Assembly (NCBI GenBank): GCA_040901775.1
Contig: JBBDYF010000260.1
Location: 1 to 64,000 of the forward strand
DNA: 64,000 bases
Source: CAYLLN01 sp040901775
GTDB lineage: Bacteria > Planctomycetota > Planctomycetia > Pirellulales > Pirellulaceae
Direction: 5' to 3'
Position numbers and translations under genes: made by a program. The notes beneath the pieces are model-generated. The model was not told the DNA's origin. It saw only the letters and a program-made list of their open reading frames with translations, and ran no database searches. Below are positions 1-8,655 of the stretch, in pieces; within the stretch, counting starts at the first letter, position 1; each line of letters starts with the position of its first letter.

Positions 1-410
1 GTGGTCGCCGTGTCGTAGCCCCGAGTCGTGCGGCGGACGTTGTACTCTTTGTCGATCGACGAGAGCCTGAGCACCTGCCGCTTGTCGCGGAATTCGAGCA
101 GGTAGGGGGCCTTGCCGTCCCCGTCGATCCCGACCAGCACCGCCCGATGCAGGATGTAGTTCAGCCAAGTCGTCGGCCCGTTTTCGTGAACCCATTTCAG
201 CGAATGGGTCGAATTGACCCCCAGTTCGCCGCCGGTGGCCCGGCTGACGAGGAACCAGGCCGAGCCGGGTTCCATGCCGACGGGGCAACTGATCGAGTTG
301 GCCAGGCCGTAGAAGTCGGTCGGCCAGCCGTTGGCTGCGTGTGCGGCATAGAGTTCGCCGGGATCGACCACCCGGTGCGCGCCGATCATGGGGTAGCGGG
401 TGATGGTCAT
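1..410 (-). CDS. Phage protein, hypothetical (partial, runs off left edge)
   Basis: An open reading frame starts with ATG at 410, immediately after the TAG stop of the upstream gpF-like gene (no gap), and stays open to base 1, giving 136 codons without a stop. It begins MTITRYPMIGAHRVVDPGEL and contains a GMEPGSAWFLVSR segment. No family is recognised. The direct abutment to the head gene and the same direction show that it belongs to the prophage late transcript. It may be another virion or morphogenesis protein, but that is position only. The C-terminus lies outside the window. Confidence 0.6.
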   Translation of the reverse strand, partial: MTITRYPMIGAHRVVDPGELYAAHAANGWPTDFYGLANSISCPVGMEPGSAWFLVSRATGGELGVNSTHSLKWVHENGPTTWLNYILHRAVLVGIDGDGKAPYLLEFRDKRQVLRLSSIDKEYNVRRTTRGYDTAT

Positions 411-1424
411 CTACGCTGCCACCCTCCTGCCGCTTACAAAGCCCGCCGGGGGCCGGAAGGGCACAAAGGGGAGCCGCGACACCAAGGGGGGTTTTGCTCC
501 GGTCCTGAGCCACGTCGCCGCCTCTTGCACGCCTCGGCGGGCCGCGGCCTCGATCGTCAGCAGGTTAATGCCGCACCGACATTGCCAGGCCCACGGCGGG
601 GTGAAGATGTTCCAGAAGGCCGTGTCGTCTCGCCGATAGACTCCCGTTCCGTCGATCCCCAGCTTTCCCAGGGCAACGTGGTCGTGGCGGGCCCGCGCAT
701 CGTGGATCGGCAGGTACTCTTGATAGGGAAAGACCTCCGACACGATCGGGTCGCTGGCCAGCTTGTCGTGCCCGGCGTGGTAGGCGGCCTGGATGTTCGT
801 CCGAAAGACGTTTTCCAGGTGTCCCGGCCCCGCGAATGACTTCTCGAGCCGCTCGCCCAGATTGCGGCGGAATTGCTCGAGCGATGCCCCGCGGTCGATC
901 GTTTCGGCCAGCACGTCGCGAACGGTTTCGATCGTGTCGCGCGACAGGTCGCCGGCAATCGTAAACGCCCGGCCGCGGGCGGCATCGTCCGCCGCGTCGA
1001 ACTGCGCACGCGTCAGGATGTTGCGATCCAGAAGGCTCTGGGCGGCCTGTTCGATCTGCGGAAAGCGAACGATTGGGTCGGGTTTGTCGCCAAACAGCCC
1101 CGGCAGGGTGAAGCGTGGTGGGGGCGGAAATCCGCCGAACGACCGCTGGAAGAGCTGCGCGGCGCTAGGCGGAAGCCGCTTGGCAACGTCGTTGAACCCG
1201 GCCAGGTACGCCGCCAGATCGGCCTGGGCGATGTTCTCGGCCAGGATCGGCTCATACTCGGCCAGAATGCGGCGGGCCTCGATCAACAGGAACTCTTGGG
1301 GCAGGAACCAGCGCCGCTCGCCCAGTTCGCGCTCCAGCCGGTCGCGCAGCTCCTGGGCGATCGTTTCAGCGGTCAGTAGGCCGCGGCCGATGATCAGGTC
1401 AGTGGATCGTTGCTTATTTTTCAC
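411..1424 (-). CDS. Phage head morphogenesis protein, Mu gpF / SPP1 gp7-like
   Basis: The product is 337 aa and starts at a GTG. Residues about 180-290 match the Mu F-like minor head protein domain: a helical segment FRTNIQAAYHAGHDK, then an acidic/histidine stretch and a C-terminal WQCRCGI motif (cysteines 282 and 284), which is characteristic of this family. Such proteins are minor capsid components that act with the portal during head assembly and are sometimes ejected with DNA. The gene lies 99 bp downstream of the portal gene and in the same direction, which is the usual portal-gpF order of Mu-like phages. The first 150 residues are helical and family-variable. Start choice is moderate; the function is well supported by the motif and the context. 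Confidence 0.85.
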   Translation of the reverse strand: MKNKQRSTDLIIGRGLLTAETIAQELRDRLERELGERRWFLPQEFLLIEARRILAEYEPILAENIAQADLAAYLAGFNDVAKRLPPSAAQLFQRSFGGFPPPPRFTLPGLFGDKPDPIVRFPQIEQAAQSLLDRNILTRAQFDAADDAARGRAFTIAGDLSRDTIETVRDVLAETIDRGASLEQFRRNLGERLEKSFAGPGHLENVFRTNIQAAYHAGHDKLASDPIVSEVFPYQEYLPIHDARARHDHVALGKLGIDGTGVYRRDDTAFWNIFTPPWAWQCRCGINLLTIEAAARRGVQEAATWLRTGAKPPLVSRLPFVPFRPPAGFVSGRRVAA

Positions 1425-1523
1425 TTGCCGAAGCGACCGCAGTGGCCGATACTTTCTCTAGAGGCTCGCCCGCAGGATACGTTTGGCCGCAAGGCCGCCG
1501 CCCTGCTTAAAGGCGGGCCTCGT

Positions 1524-4136
1524 TTATTTCTTGGTAACGTGCTGGTCGTAATACCAGTTCCCGTTGTTGTCCTCGGCAATGACCAGTTGGCTTTCCACCG
1601 GCGCGCCTTCCAGTTCAGCGGTCGCGGAGAAATAGTGATACGCCTTAATGTTTTCGGCTTCCCCGATAGGCTCTGCGCTGCCTACTGGCTCGGCCGATTC
1701 CAGCAACTCGGGTAGCTTGGCCATCAGCTTGATTGGGCCAACGTCGGGCAGGTGGGTGAGCGTCTTCTGGATGCCCCTTCTGGACACGCGGATTTCTTTG
1801 CCGGTGCTCCGATTGACAAACACCTTGCCGCGGAAGTTGGCCATCGCATGTTCGAAGGCGGCAGCTCGCAGAGCCTTGGGCGAAAGGCCCTTGCCGAATT
1901 CATCGCCACTCACGGAGATAGCCGGTTTCGACGCATTCGCGTCCCCGGTCCACTTCTCCGTATACCGCCCACCTTCCGGCCCCTCGCCCTTGTGCTCGTT
2001 GTCTTGGGCGTCGGTACTCAGCCGCTTGGCGTCCGCGATTTCCGTGCTGAACTCCACCAGGCTCCAGTCGGTGTCATCCTGCTTGGCCGGCTCCCGCTTG
2101 GTCCGGCGGTGCCGATCCAACTCGCCTTGCAGGAAGTCGTCGATCCGCTCGTGGAAGTCGCGGCTGATCCGCGACGGCGCATCTTGCCTGCCTTCCTTGA
2201 CTAGCTCCCATACGCTCTCCGAGTGATCGGCTCCGTCGTCATCGCCAAATCCGCCGCCCCAGCCGAGCGACGGGTATAGACTCGCCATTTCGCGGCCCAG
2301 CGTGTCGAGTCCCTTGATCCGCGCGTGCTTCGAACCGGCGTCGAACCCTTGGTTTTCGAGCCGGTTAATGTCTCCGGCGGATAACTTCAGGCGGTCGCGG
2401 GCGTATTTTTTGGCTGCTTCCCGGTCTTCATGCAGCGATAGCTCTTCCTCCCACACCTCTTTGGCGATTCCCTCATAAGTGCCTGAGTCGAGCCCCCACT
2501 TGTCAGCCTGCGCGGCGACGATCCGGCCCCAACTCCGCGACTTGCCCAGCGGTCCCTCAGCTTCGGCCGCTTGCTGCCTGGCGTAGTTCTCTCGCCGCTT
2601 GCCGCTGGCCAGATCGTCGAAGTGATCGCCCGAGTCGGAAACGTGCTTGCCGACCAGTCCTTTCGGCCCGCCGCTCCGCAGAATGTTGCCGTACTCGTCC
2701 AGTAGGACCGGGAAGCCACCCTTGCGATTGCCGTCCGCCCCTTTCCGGCCGCTGATCGTAACCCAGCGAGCCCCGGCCGGCGCGTCGGTTCGCATCCGCA
2801 TGAATTGGCCGTCGATAGCACTCCTGGCGGCCCGCACGATTTCGAGCGCCTGGACGGTCCCGCGGCCTACCGCCGCTTCAAGGCTCATTCGCTGCGGCCG
2901 ATCGTAGCCCGAGTCATCGCCGTCGTTGGCGCCTGCGCCCTCGGCAAAGGCAGTTGCAGGCGGACCCTGCTCGGGCTCCCGCGCCTTGGCTTGCTCCATT
3001 ACATGCTCGGCCAGCGGCTTCGTTTCGATCTCGTACCATTGCCGCCCCCAGTTCATTGCGACCAGAGGATCGAGAATCTGAAGCTTGATGTCGCGGACTA
3101 GCGATTTTAGCCAGCGGTCGAGGCCGCCGTAAAAGGCCATCATCGGAACCTGCTTGCCCTGCCAGGACCCGGTTGATTCGGCCGTCAGGAAGTCGTCCGG
3201 GATTTCCATGCCCCGGAGCATTTCGACATCGAGATCTTTGGGGTACTGAAGCACATACTCCAAACCGGCCATCGCCTTGGCCTCGCGCAGTTCCCAGCGG
3301 CGGTTCCCAGCAGCGTCGGTGTCGCTGGGAAAACAGGCGACGTTGCCCGACAGCATTTGCTCCAGCGCCATCCGCATGATGTCGCGGTTGGGAACATCGA
3401 CCGCGCCGCCGCCATCGCCGATCGGCAATTGGGTGCTACCGTCAGGGTAGAAGCCAGTGCGCCCCTGAATGGCGTTTTGCTGGAAGGTGAGCCGGCGGCT
3501 GTCGAGCGCGCCGCCGTTGCCCCACTTGTCATAGTAGGGCGAGTAGGCGCCCTCCAGGATCGTGACCCCGTAGTATCCGCCCGGCTGCGGATTGTGCGTG
3601 TGATAGATTGCCCGGGGGAAATCCAGGTCCACCTGCCCGTGCTGCGTATGGGCCAGCCGCATGAAGCGTGCGCCGCAAACATCGCCGTCGCGGACCAAGG
3701 CCCGCACGTCGCGGGGATGCCGCGGCAACAACCGGTCGATTTCCACCGTCCCGTAGTCGGTCAAGTGGTAGGTGACTTCGCAGGCCGCCCAGCCCCACTC
3801 CTGGGCGATGAGTAGCACGTCGAGACTGGCCCAGATCCGCTTGATCTGGCGCAGCACGAATTCCGCCACGATCGCCGAACTGGCCCGGATGCCGGGCGTC
3901 CAATCCTTCGCGCCCAAATCCTTGTAGGCGAACTCCGCATTCATCAGCGGGGCCGCGCGCATCGCCAGCCCCAGCCGGATCGTCGGCTCCATCTTCATTT
4001 GCTCGATCGTCCGCCAGGTCATCAGCGGCAGGTCTCGCGGGCGGCGATACCAGCGCATATCGACCGGCTGGTAGCCGGACGTTTTCGCCTTGCCGAGCAA
4101 GTCTTTCTTTTCGAGCTTACGCTTTGTGTTGGGCAC
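1524..4136 (-). CDS. Mu-type phage portal (DUF935-like) fused to polyvalent-protein domains
   Basis: I chose the GTG at 4136 (870 aa); the frame is open further upstream, but that stretch lies inside the preceding gene. The chosen start overlaps that gene by 20 bp. Residues about 1-400 resemble Mu gp29-type portals (segments TWRTIEQMKMEPTIRLGLAM and HTHNPQPGGYYGVTILEGAY), the dodecameric DNA gate of the capsid. The usual Mu portal is about 500 aa. The additional ~370 residues hold a charged middle region with WVTISGRKGADG and a GGP...VGK segment, seen in phage polyvalent proteins, and a C-terminal region (GKEIRVSRRGIQKTL, then AYHYFSA and WYYDQHV) that looks like the LPD3 or PBECR nuclease-associated modules. 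The portal call is solid; the domain label of the tail is from memory and moderate. Confidence 0.8.
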   Translation of the reverse strand: MPNTKRKLEKKDLLGKAKTSGYQPVDMRWYRRPRDLPLMTWRTIEQMKMEPTIRLGLAMRAAPLMNAEFAYKDLGAKDWTPGIRASSAIVAEFVLRQIKRIWASLDVLLIAQEWGWAACEVTYHLTDYGTVEIDRLLPRHPRDVRALVRDGDVCGARFMRLAHTQHGQVDLDFPRAIYHTHNPQPGGYYGVTILEGAYSPYYDKWGNGGALDSRRLTFQQNAIQGRTGFYPDGSTQLPIGDGGGAVDVPNRDIMRMALEQMLSGNVACFPSDTDAAGNRRWELREAKAMAGLEYVLQYPKDLDVEMLRGMEIPDDFLTAESTGSWQGKQVPMMAFYGGLDRWLKSLVRDIKLQILDPLVAMNWGRQWYEIETKPLAEHVMEQAKAREPEQGPPATAFAEGAGANDGDDSGYDRPQRMSLEAAVGRGTVQALEIVRAARSAIDGQFMRMRTDAPAGARWVTISGRKGADGNRKGGFPVLLDEYGNILRSGGPKGLVGKHVSDSGDHFDDLASGKRRENYARQQAAEAEGPLGKSRSWGRIVAAQADKWGLDSGTYEGIAKEVWEEELSLHEDREAAKKYARDRLKLSAGDINRLENQGFDAGSKHARIKGLDTLGREMASLYPSLGWGGGFGDDDGADHSESVWELVKEGRQDAPSRISRDFHERIDDFLQGELDRHRRTKREPAKQDDTDWSLVEFSTEIADAKRLSTDAQDNEHKGEGPEGGRYTEKWTGDANASKPAISVSGDEFGKGLSPKALRAAAFEHAMANFRGKVFVNRSTGKEIRVSRRGIQKTLTHLPDVGPIKLMAKLPELLESAEPVGSAEPIGEAENIKAYHYFSATAELEGAPVESQLVIAEDNNGNWYYDQHVTKK

Positions 4137-4673
4137 GGCGCATCGCCTCTTCGGCATAAAGTTCGGCCGCCCGCGACTTCGCCTGCTCGGCCAGGGCCAC
4201 TCGGCCATAGGCTGTCAGGTAAAGGTCGTACACGGCCGCGTAGTCGGTCTGGTTGAATTCGCCGCGAAAAATGCGATCCTGGGCCTGACAGCGGTTCAGG
4301 TTGGCCAAGAGCCCGATCTTTTGCCCCTCGCTCAGTCCGAAGGGGTTGATTCCGAACCAGTAGGCGCACTCGGAGTCTCGCTGGTGTTTTTTTTTAAGTC
4401 GCCCAGCACCCCCGGCGCGGCCAGCCACAACTGGTAGGCGATCGACGGCGTGCAGCCGGTGACGCCCAGTTCCTCGAACCGCCCCGCCAGCTCGCGCAGG
4501 AAAGCCGACGTGGGCTTGAGTCGCCCCTCGGCATCCTCCGGCAGGCGATGGGCATCCTCGCATTCCTCGCAGGTCAGCCGCAGGCAGAGCACATCGACGG
4601 CGTGCTCCTGCTCTTGGCCGCCGATGCGGGCGCGAAAGTGGTACAGGCCATCGGACAACAGCGGACTTTCCAT
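4117..4673 (-). CDS. Phage gene pair expressed by a putative programmed -1 frameshift
   Basis: The zero-frame product starts at ATG 4673 (MESPLLSDGLYHFRARIGG) and ends at 4332 (113 aa). Within it the coding strand carries nine A residues read as TTA AAA AAA AAC, which forms the slippery heptamer A_AAA_AAC in frame. A -1 slip there leads into a frame (HQRDSECAYWFGINPFGLSE...) that stays open to 4117, giving a 185-aa product. The -1 extension looks like real protein and continues up to the portal start. Short/long products from such slips are the hallmark of phage tail-assembly chaperones (lambda G/GT type), but the position next to the portal rather than before the tape measure is unusual. The alternative is a sequencing or replication error in the A-run. 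The gene starts 4 bp after the stop of the 551-aa tail gene. Confidence 0.6.
4386..4392 (-). promoter_or_regulatory. Slippery heptamer A_AAA_AAC (-1 ribosomal frameshift site)
   Basis: On the coding strand the run of nine A residues (4387-4395) is followed by C at 4386, so that the zero-frame codons are AAA and AAC preceded by A. This is a classic X_XXY_YYZ heptamer in the correct phase. The -1 frame is open for 89 further codons. No stimulatory Shine-Dalgarno or pseudoknot has been modelled here. Confidence 0.5.
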
Positions 4674-4677
4674 CGAA

Positions 4678-6333
4678 TCAGTTCTCCATGTTGGGGAGCG
4701 GGTGAACCGTCCCTGGTGAATTTGGCAGGTCGTACAGCAAGGCCCACGACGCGCGGTACACCGGCAGGCCGAAGAAGATGCCCGCCGTGTCGCTCGCAAA
4801 CTGGCCGGCGACTTCCACTGGCGTCTGCGTGCCGACGCTCACTAGCCCAGGGCGAGGGATTTCGTAGCCCGCCCGCAAGGCCGAGCCGACCAGCACGACG
4901 GCGTTTCGCACCCGGCCGGCCGCTTGCAAAATGTCGTCCACTCCGCCTGCCGCGCCGAAGTTCGCGCCGTCGGTCGAGTGGATCGTCTGGTTGGGTGTTT
5001 GCGTTTGCGGCGGGGCCTGCATGATCGCTTGGCGCACGACGGGCGAGCGGCCGTTGACGATCGTTTGCATCTTGAGCTTGAGATAGCTCTGATTCGCCGG
5101 GGGCCGCTGATTCTGAAACGTGGGAGTCTGGGTCGGCGTCGGCGGGGGAGGGGCCGGATTGCCCGCGTTCCAATTGATCGACGGGCTGCTCACGCACAAA
5201 TCAATGATCGCATCGCCAGCCGGCAACTGTGTTAGGCCGGCAACGCCGCGGTTGTCGTACATCCGCGCCATGCTCGTTCTCCAGCGCCCCCAGTCGGTGC
5301 CGCCAACTGGTTGCCAGATCCCGGATTTGCCGAAGTCGAAGATTTCCCCGACGCTCATCAGCATTCGATAGGAGGCCGAGAACGAATGGCCGGGGCCGAA
5401 GAGTTCCTCGGACGCGATCACCTCTTCCAACATCACGAACTTGTTCTGCGCGCGGGCATAGTCGATCCGCTGTCGGACGAGGGTGCCGAAAATCTGCCAG
5501 GCGTAGGACGGGGAAATGTGCTGGTTCTGAACCGTGCGCCCCAGTTCGATGTTCGCGGTGATCGTGTTCCGCAGATGCATCCCCCCTTTATTTCCGCGCA
5601 CCCACGACACGCGATGTTCGGCGTCGATCTTGGTGACATGATCGGGGTAGGCGTTGCGACTGGGAATCTGCCGATCGGTGATCGAGAATTCGAGCCGGCT
5701 CTTGTCCAGGCTCACCCGCCAGTCGGAATCGACCCGCTCGAATTCGAGCGGCAGGAACGGATTGATGTAGTGCCGGTACATATCCGCGCAGTCGGGCGTG
5801 CTGGCCAAGAGCCGCGTTTGGGCGATTTCCAGGTAGCCGTCGATCACGCGCGTCGTCAGGCCCCGCTCGATCCGAAACGAGACCGAGTAGTTCAGCGCCA
5901 TGATGCCGGTCGTGCGGTGAACGCCGCTGGTGTTGCAAACCGGGACGCAGGTTTCCACCTCCCAGATCACTTCGCAGGTGTTGTCAGATCCGACCGGCTC
6001 CCAGTGCAGAATCTTGGGCTTCGGCCCCCACTTCACGTCCCGCAGGCCGGACCCTGAATAGTTGACCGACAAGTCGTCGCCGAAGCCGTGGCCGAGAAAG
6101 CGGAGCGCCTGCCCCTGCTTGCTGAGCCGCGCCCGGATATTCTGCATGTCGCCGTCGGTCCCGTTGGTGTCGTTCACCATGAACCGGACGGTGATCGTGT
6201 GCTTGTGATAGATGACTGTCCGGCCGGCATCGTCGTTGACGAATTCGACGTGGACCGAGACTTGCGACGCGCCGTCGAACGTGTAGCCGTTATAGGAAAG
6301 CGTCCCGACGGTGGCGAGGTGGGAGAAGCTCAT
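4678..6333 (-). CDS. Phage structural (tail-region) protein, hypothetical
   Basis: The 551-aa protein begins MSFSHLATVGTLSYNGYTFD and is rich in beta-prone, aromatic and asparagine-containing segments (HKHTITVRFMVND, MALNYSVSFRIERGL), which fits a virion protein with a beta-sandwich or barrel. Residues about 395-415 are a proline/threonine/glutamine linker (NPAPPPPTPTQTPTF) that separates a large N-terminal part from a ~130-residue C-terminal part. No named family is recognised. It lies between the possible tape-measure gene and the frameshift gene, so a distal-tail or baseplate role is plausible but unproven. The stop is 4 bp before the next start, indicating translational coupling. Confidence 0.6.
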   Translation of the reverse strand: MSFSHLATVGTLSYNGYTFDGASQVSVHVEFVNDDAGRTVIYHKHTITVRFMVNDTNGTDGDMQNIRARLSKQGQALRFLGHGFGDDLSVNYSGSGLRDVKWGPKPKILHWEPVGSDNTCEVIWEVETCVPVCNTSGVHRTTGIMALNYSVSFRIERGLTTRVIDGYLEIAQTRLLASTPDCADMYRHYINPFLPLEFERVDSDWRVSLDKSRLEFSITDRQIPSRNAYPDHVTKIDAEHRVSWVRGNKGGMHLRNTITANIELGRTVQNQHISPSYAWQIFGTLVRQRIDYARAQNKFVMLEEVIASEELFGPGHSFSASYRMLMSVGEIFDFGKSGIWQPVGGTDWGRWRTSMARMYDNRGVAGLTQLPAGDAIIDLCVSSPSINWNAGNPAPPPPTPTQTPTFQNQRPPANQSYLKLKMQTIVNGRSPVVRQAIMQAPPQTQTPNQTIHSTDGANFGAAGGVDDILQAAGRVRNAVVLVGSALRAGYEIPRPGLVSVGTQTPVEVAGQFASDTAGIFFGLPVYRASWALLYDLPNSPGTVHPLPNMEN

Positions 6334-6407
6334 GCCTCGCCCTCCCCGCGAGAGTTGCTTTTCTGGCGGCCGGCGGACACAATCGCCCTAAAAGGGGATA
6401 CCGACCG

Positions 6408-6878
6408 ATGAGCACGCCACCACCTATTCCGCCGCCCATTCCGCCGCCCATTCAACGTCCCGGTCCTCTGCCGCCCATTCAGGCGGTTCGGTACGCGACG
6501 GTTCGTCGAGATGCAACTCGACTTCCGCGAATGCTGCGAACGGGGATGTTGGTAGCTACTGGATTGTGGCTGATAGCCATTATCGGGCTGACGCTGCTTT
6601 CGGCATTCGCCAATGCTGCCGATGATCGCTACGCATGGGACGTGAAGACGGTTACCCGTCAAATGTGGATGGAGCGCGAGCCGATCCTCTTCACTGAAGG
6701 CGATTTCACTGCGTCCGATTGGGTGTTTGATACTCGCGAACAGCGATTGCGTAGAAAGGATGAAGTTATCGCAATGGGCATAGTTGGCGCCCTGTCGATG
6801 GGAGTACTTTGCCCCTCTGTTCCCTACGTGATCGCCATGATCGCAATGGGGGCCACGCTGTTTGCCGTGCGAGAATAA
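6408..6878 (+). CDS. Proline-rich small membrane protein on the opposite strand of the prophage
   Basis: This 156-aa product is the only rightward gene within the leftward phage operon. Its N-terminus is a proline repeat (PPPIPPPIPPPI) encoded by a short tandem repeat, followed by a membrane segment around residues 45-68 (LVATGLWLIAIIGLTLLSAF) and a C-terminal hydrophobic stretch (about 125-152). The part between is soluble and acidic. A purine-rich AAAGGGGA lies about 12 bp before the ATG at 6408. Composition is less GC-rich than its neighbours. Its orientation, membrane topology and separate expression suggest a moron expressed by the lysogen, for example a surface or superinfection-exclusion protein. 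That function is inference, and I recognise no family. Confidence 0.6.
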   Translation: MSTPPPIPPPIPPPIQRPGPLPPIQAVRYATVRRDATRLPRMLRTGMLVATGLWLIAIIGLTLLSAFANAADDRYAWDVKTVTRQMWMEREPILFTEGDFTASDWVFDTREQRLRRKDEVIAMGIVGALSMGVLCPSVPYVIAMIAMGATLFAVRE

Positions 6879-6885
6879 CGCCATT

Positions 6886-8163
6886 CTATGGCCCTCCCCC
6901 CGCCGCGCGACCGCGGGCAAACGCGCTGGCGGCAATCCCAGGACTGCCAGGAATCGGCGTCGGCGCTGGAACGCCTGCGAAGCCGCCTCCTGGAAAGCGA
7001 TTCAGGAAGTCCAGCAAGAACGGTTCGTCGTCTTCGAATTCTTTTTCGGCTGCGGCCCGATCGAGCTTCCCCTCTTCATGCTTCTTAAACCAGCCAAGCG
7101 TCATTACAATCTGCCCCAGCGAGGGATGGATTGAATTGAGCATCGCCATCTTCACCGCGTCGCCAATAATTGGTCCGTATTCAGCAGCCTTGTTCGCGAC
7201 AGCAATCATCGCGTCGATCGCCGGCCCCGCCTGGTCCGCGATCTTCAACACTTCCACTAGCACGGCCGTCATCACGTTGTGCAGCGCCTCCTCCCCACGC
7301 GCCCGCTGATTCTCGAACCGGGCCAACTGCGGGCCGATCCGCTCCGCCCGGCGAATGTCCGACAGTTCCGAGCGAATGTCACTCCGCGCCGTCGCCGCCG
7401 AGAGCGGCCCGGAATAGGCTGAGAGCCGATCCGCCTCCCCTTTCAGGAAGTCGGACAACTTCTTGACCGCCACGCCCATTCCAACCACCGCAATCGTGGT
7501 GGCGGCAATCGCAATCGCGGCTGGGCCGGCGGCGGCCGACAGGGCGGCCATCGAGCTCCCCGCGGCGGCTCCCGATGCTCCGGCGGCGGGTCCGGCCGTC
7601 GCCCCAGCCGTCGCCAGCGGGCCAGTCACCGACCCCGCGGCGGCCACGGGGCCGGGAAGCGATCTGGCGATCTTCGCCGCCTGGCCAAGCTGCTTGGGCG
7701 TCGCGGGAGTCGTCGCGCGAGCCAGTACGTCGCGTGGGTCGCCCAGAATGTCCACGTCCGGCGAAATGTCGTCGATCGTGATCGGCGGCGGGCCAGGAAG
7801 AGCGGGTGTTTTTTTCGGGCCGACGATCTTGCCGGTCGCGGCATCGTCCACGACGGAAGCGTTCGCCTGGTGGGCGGCCGTCGATTTCAGCACCGCATCA
7901 AACAAGGCGCGGTACGACTCGGCCAGCCCTTTAGCGAGCGTCGCCAGCCCCCCCAGGCCCAGCGATCCGGCGAGCATATCCGCCGCTTTGCCGCCGTCGC
8001 GAGCCAGGTCTGGGCCGCTGCTGCTCTTGCGCTTCTCCGGCCCGGTTACCCGGTCGTCTGCCCGTGGGGCCGGGGGAGCGCCGGCCAGTGGCGCACCGCT
8101 CGCGCCGCCGGCCAGCGGGTCGCCGCCTGCATCCTCGAATACGACACGGATCGTTGCGGACAT
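6886..8163 (-). CDS. Alanine-rich phage protein, possible tape-measure-like
   Basis: The 425-aa product starts MSATIRVVFEDAGGDP. Residues about 60-100 are amphipathic; about 165-235 form a very alanine/glycine-rich hydrophobic region (VAAAGSVTGPLATAGATAG and GPAAIAIAATTIAVVGMGVAV) typical of the membrane-interacting segment of tape-measure proteins; then follows a helical charged stretch (LSDFLKGEADRLSAYSGPLS). The C-terminus ends in a proline/glycine tail. It follows the tail-tube-like gene directly, as a tape measure normally does, but it is short for that role (usually more than 600 aa). Alternatives are a holin-like or minor tail protein. Confidence 0.55.
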   Translation of the reverse strand: MSATIRVVFEDAGGDPLAGGASGAPLAGAPPAPRADDRVTGPEKRKSSSGPDLARDGGKAADMLAGSLGLGGLATLAKGLAESYRALFDAVLKSTAAHQANASVVDDAATGKIVGPKKTPALPGPPPITIDDISPDVDILGDPRDVLARATTPATPKQLGQAAKIARSLPGPVAAAGSVTGPLATAGATAGPAAGASGAAAGSSMAALSAAAGPAAIAIAATTIAVVGMGVAVKKLSDFLKGEADRLSAYSGPLSAATARSDIRSELSDIRRAERIGPQLARFENQRARGEEALHNVMTAVLVEVLKIADQAGPAIDAMIAVANKAAEYGPIIGDAVKMAMLNSIHPSLGQIVMTLGWFKKHEEGKLDRAAAEKEFEDDEPFLLDFLNRFPGGGFAGVPAPTPIPGSPGIAASAFARGRAAGGGP

Positions 8164-8172
8164 CCTGCTCGC

Positions 8173-8640
8173 CTAGGTTTGCGTGCCAAACACGCCGTTG
8201 CTGTTGGGATAGACGCGCAGTCGCAACGGAACTTCCCGCAGGTCGGGCGAAAACAGTAGTTCCACCGGAAAGCCGTCGGCCAGCACCGTCAACAGGAACG
8301 TGGCAGTAGCGGGAATGGCCGCGGCGGGGGTGCCCGCCAGCGCCGTCAGGATCAGCGAGTCGGCAATGGCCGAGTACAGGCGGCCGATGACGCCCAGATC
8401 GTAGATCGTGGTCGAGAATGGCCAGAAGGCGTTCTGCGCTCCGGCGGCGTTGTATTCGATCAACCGCGCGGCGACGAACATTTCCGCCCCCTGGTGGATC
8501 GCGTCCTGAGGAGTCTGTGCGAGCGCGTCGCCGACGATCTGCCGGGCGAAGCTCTGGTGGCTGACCCGGAACCCGTCCGCCGTTTGGCCCAAGGCGCTAG
8601 CGCCAAGGGTGGCGGTAAATCTGCCTGCGATGAACGACAC
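8173..8640 (-). CDS. Phage tail tube-like protein
   Basis: The 155-aa product starts at a GTG (8640). It has the compact layout of a tail tube subunit: an N-terminal strand region SFIAGRFTATLGASALGQT, a middle stretch with AEMFVAARLIEYNAAGAQNA, a hydrophobic strand TATFLLTVLADGFPVELLFS, and a basic C-terminus REVPLRLRVYPNSNGVFGTQ. I recall similar layouts in other phage tail tube proteins, but no signature motif is decisive. It precedes the possible tape-measure gene by 9 bp, which supports the assignment. Confidence 0.55.
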   Translation of the reverse strand: MSFIAGRFTATLGASALGQTADGFRVSHQSFARQIVGDALAQTPQDAIHQGAEMFVAARLIEYNAAGAQNAFWPFSTTIYDLGVIGRLYSAIADSLILTALAGTPAAAIPATATFLLTVLADGFPVELLFSPDLREVPLRLRVYPNSNGVFGTQT

Positions 8641-8655
8641 AGGTCACCGTCCTTT

